DNA of 6,719 nucleotides. It comes from Limnovirga sp038203525 (lineage in GTDB: Bacteria; Bacteroidota; Bacteroidia; Chitinophagales; Chitinophagaceae). Positions 6,641-6,719 of this stretch are shown here, piece by piece. Location: contig JBBRDW010000169.1 of assembly GCA_038203525.1 (NCBI GenBank), forward strand, positions 1 through 6,719, given 5' to 3'. The position numbers and the translations under genes are program-made. The notes under the pieces are model-generated. The model saw nothing but the letters and a program-made list of their open reading frames with translations, ran no database searches and had not been told where the DNA came from. The first letter of the stretch is position 1; each line of letters starts with the position of its first letter.

Positions 6641-6719
6641 GCCTTTGTTCGTTCCCGTAAATAAACTTAAGATGCCCCGGTGCGTGTCTTCACGCACCGG
6701 AATAAAACGTGATAAAGGT
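6641..6719 (+). repeat. Composite palindromic repeat, copy 5 (cut by window end)
   Basis: The head is diverged (GCCTTTGTTCGTTCCC). Hairpin 1 (6677-6700) is a perfect palindrome in which the A-T pair of copies 2 and 3 has become a G-C pair (G6682, C6695). The window ends after the first bases of hairpin 2 (GGT), so the array probably continues downstream. Confidence 0.9.

Noticed and set aside
6419..6697. Minus-strand 92-codon open frame with an internally repeated peptide
   Set aside because: It lies wholly within repeat copies 3-5; the peptide repetition only mirrors the DNA repeat period, so it is not a gene.
5229..6719. CRISPR array
   Set aside because: The units are about 100 bases and internally palindromic, and the linkers between copies 3-4 and 4-5 are identical rather than unique spacers; there are no cas genes.

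Overview
The window looks like Bacteroidota DNA, possibly a Chitinophagaceae-type soil or freshwater relative, though the family-level guess is weak. The reasons are a GH97 glycoside hydrolase (a family concentrated in Bacteroidota), A/T-rich start regions with no Shine-Dalgarno sequence, and AT-rich accessory genes beside a more GC-rich metabolic gene. All three protein-coding genes lie on the + strand.

Layout. (1) Positions 1-1626 hold the 3' part of a GH97 gene whose start lies outside the window. Its active-site residues match the retaining, alpha-galactosidase-like branch rather than the inverting SusB branch. (2) Positions 1627-1852 are a 226-base AT-rich gap in which I see no convincing gene, terminator or promoter. 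(3) Positions 1853-5212 encode a 1119-residue protein with an N-terminal sacsin/MORC-like GHKL ATPase domain and a C-terminal PD-(D/E)XK nuclease-like domain of the DUF3883/NOV_C type. It also carries a tandem 20-residue duplication. (4) Positions 5229-5448 hold two full copies and one partial copy of a roughly 100-base composite palindromic repeat. (5) Positions 5519-6367 encode a 282-residue protein with an N-terminal nucleoside-deoxyribosyltransferase/TIR-like domain and a C-terminal part that may be a winged helix. (6) From 6393 to the window end there are three more copies of the same repeat in tandem, with a period of 123-125 bases; the last is cut by the window edge.

Interpretation. 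The GH97 gene is probably resident carbohydrate metabolism. The two AT-rich genes after it look like an accessory, defence-type island. The large protein would couple ATP-driven conformational change to a nuclease domain, and the smaller protein would bind or cleave a nucleotide. Whether the two work together is inference: they share orientation and composition, but a 306-base gap filled with repeats separates them. The most distinctive DNA-level feature is the repeat family. Each unit carries two hairpins that are near reverse complements of each other (a REP/BIME-like layout), one stem shows compensatory base changes between copies, and same-orientation copies flank the smaller gene on both sides.
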